In this document: piece after piece, positions 63,880 to 64,000 of the stretch
Position numbering within the stretch: position 1 is the first letter of the stretch
How the letters are laid out: every line of letters begins with the position of its first letter
Assembly: GCF_001543895.1 (NCBI RefSeq)
Contig: NZ_JYIJ01000018.1
Span: 124,001-188,000, forward strand
Source: Carbonactinospora thermoautotrophica
Lineage (GTDB): Bacteria; Actinomycetota; Actinomycetes; Streptomycetales; Carbonactinosporaceae
Direction of reading: 5' to 3'
Length of the DNA: 64,000 nucleotides
The notes under the pieces: generated by a model
Told to the model about the DNA's origin: nothing
Databases searched by the model: none
The model's input: only the letters and a program-made list of their open reading frames with translations
Translations under genes and position numbers: made by a program

Positions 63880-64000
63880 CACATAGGGCCGGGCATAGGC
63901 GGGTCATAGAACCACAGCGCCTATGACCCGCCGGTCATAGGCCGCCCGGCGCGACTCTCGCGGCGCCTTCGGCGCCGGGCGGCCCGCCAGGCCGGCGGGC
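63880..64000. repeat. CATAGG motifs and stacked inverted repeats at the window end
   Basis: Five near copies of the CATAGG/CCTATG core occur within about 60 bases (acATAGGg, gcATAGGc, gtcATAGaa, cgCCTATgac, gtcATAGGcc). Two of them belong to a perfect 12-bp inverted repeat, GGCGGGTCATAG/CTATGACCCGCC (63898-63909 and 63921-63932). Next, CCGCCCGGCGC pairs with GCGCCGGGCGG in the last 60 bases around smaller GGCGCC hairpins. The layout recalls iterons or an operator cluster. The remaining 63766-63880 shows nothing. Confidence 0.55.

Overview
The window comes from a high-GC Gram-positive actinobacterium. GC is very high with strong third-position GC, GTG starts are common, and several genes look leaderless, with a TAnnnT box 6-7 bases before the start codon. 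Gene order matches the conserved actinobacterial core around lepA, hrcA-dnaJ, phoH-ybeY, era, leuA, recO-uppS, zur-znu, glyS, dusB, ppdK, dgt and dnaG-sigma. The setting suggests a Streptomycetales/Streptosporangiales-like relative; no species can be named from sequence alone.

Layout: 1-6240 holds the lepA 3' end, a MOSC protein, a membrane-anchored HNH nuclease, hemW, DUF4870/DUF3097 and a sortase substrate with an LAxTG signal. 6240-19470 holds an MBL hydrolase, a CIRCE-controlled hrcA-dnaJ-rsmE run, an ECF sigma factor coupled to a GerMN/Gmad2 protein, HIT, an RNase Z-like protein, phoH, ybeY, a CNNM/CBS membrane protein and era. 19560-28590 holds a double-GNAT protein, leuA behind a leucine leader peptide, an EamA/LysR pair, a TauE/SafE exporter behind a Cys-containing leader peptide, a TerB-like protein, recO and uppS. 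28840-36150 holds an Rpf gene behind a probable c-di-AMP riboswitch, a two-part permease, carbonic anhydrase and the zinc cluster zur-znuB-znuC-znuA with Zur boxes at the znuA start.

36340-52880 is unusual in carrying two different glycyl-tRNA synthetases side by side: the single-chain type, then a fused alpha-beta type. It continues with a caspase-like protein, dusB, ppdK behind a CRP-like site and an AT-rich leader, dgt, a ferredoxin-reductase-like flavoprotein, dnaG and a sigma-70 gene. 53050-56080 holds small genes, an isolated eboA and two tRNA genes.

Downstream of the tRNAs the window becomes accessory: VOC proteins, a two-gene oxidoreductase operon damaged by several single-base deletions, and then the most interesting locus (59912-61188). 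There a 47-residue basic peptide gene is translationally coupled to an isoaspartyl-methyltransferase-like gene, the layout of an aspartimide-forming (imiditide-like) RiPP system. The window ends with an XRE-type regulator, four tightly overlapping tiny genes and a non-coding stretch dense in long inverted repeats and CATAGG motifs, suggesting part of an integrative element.
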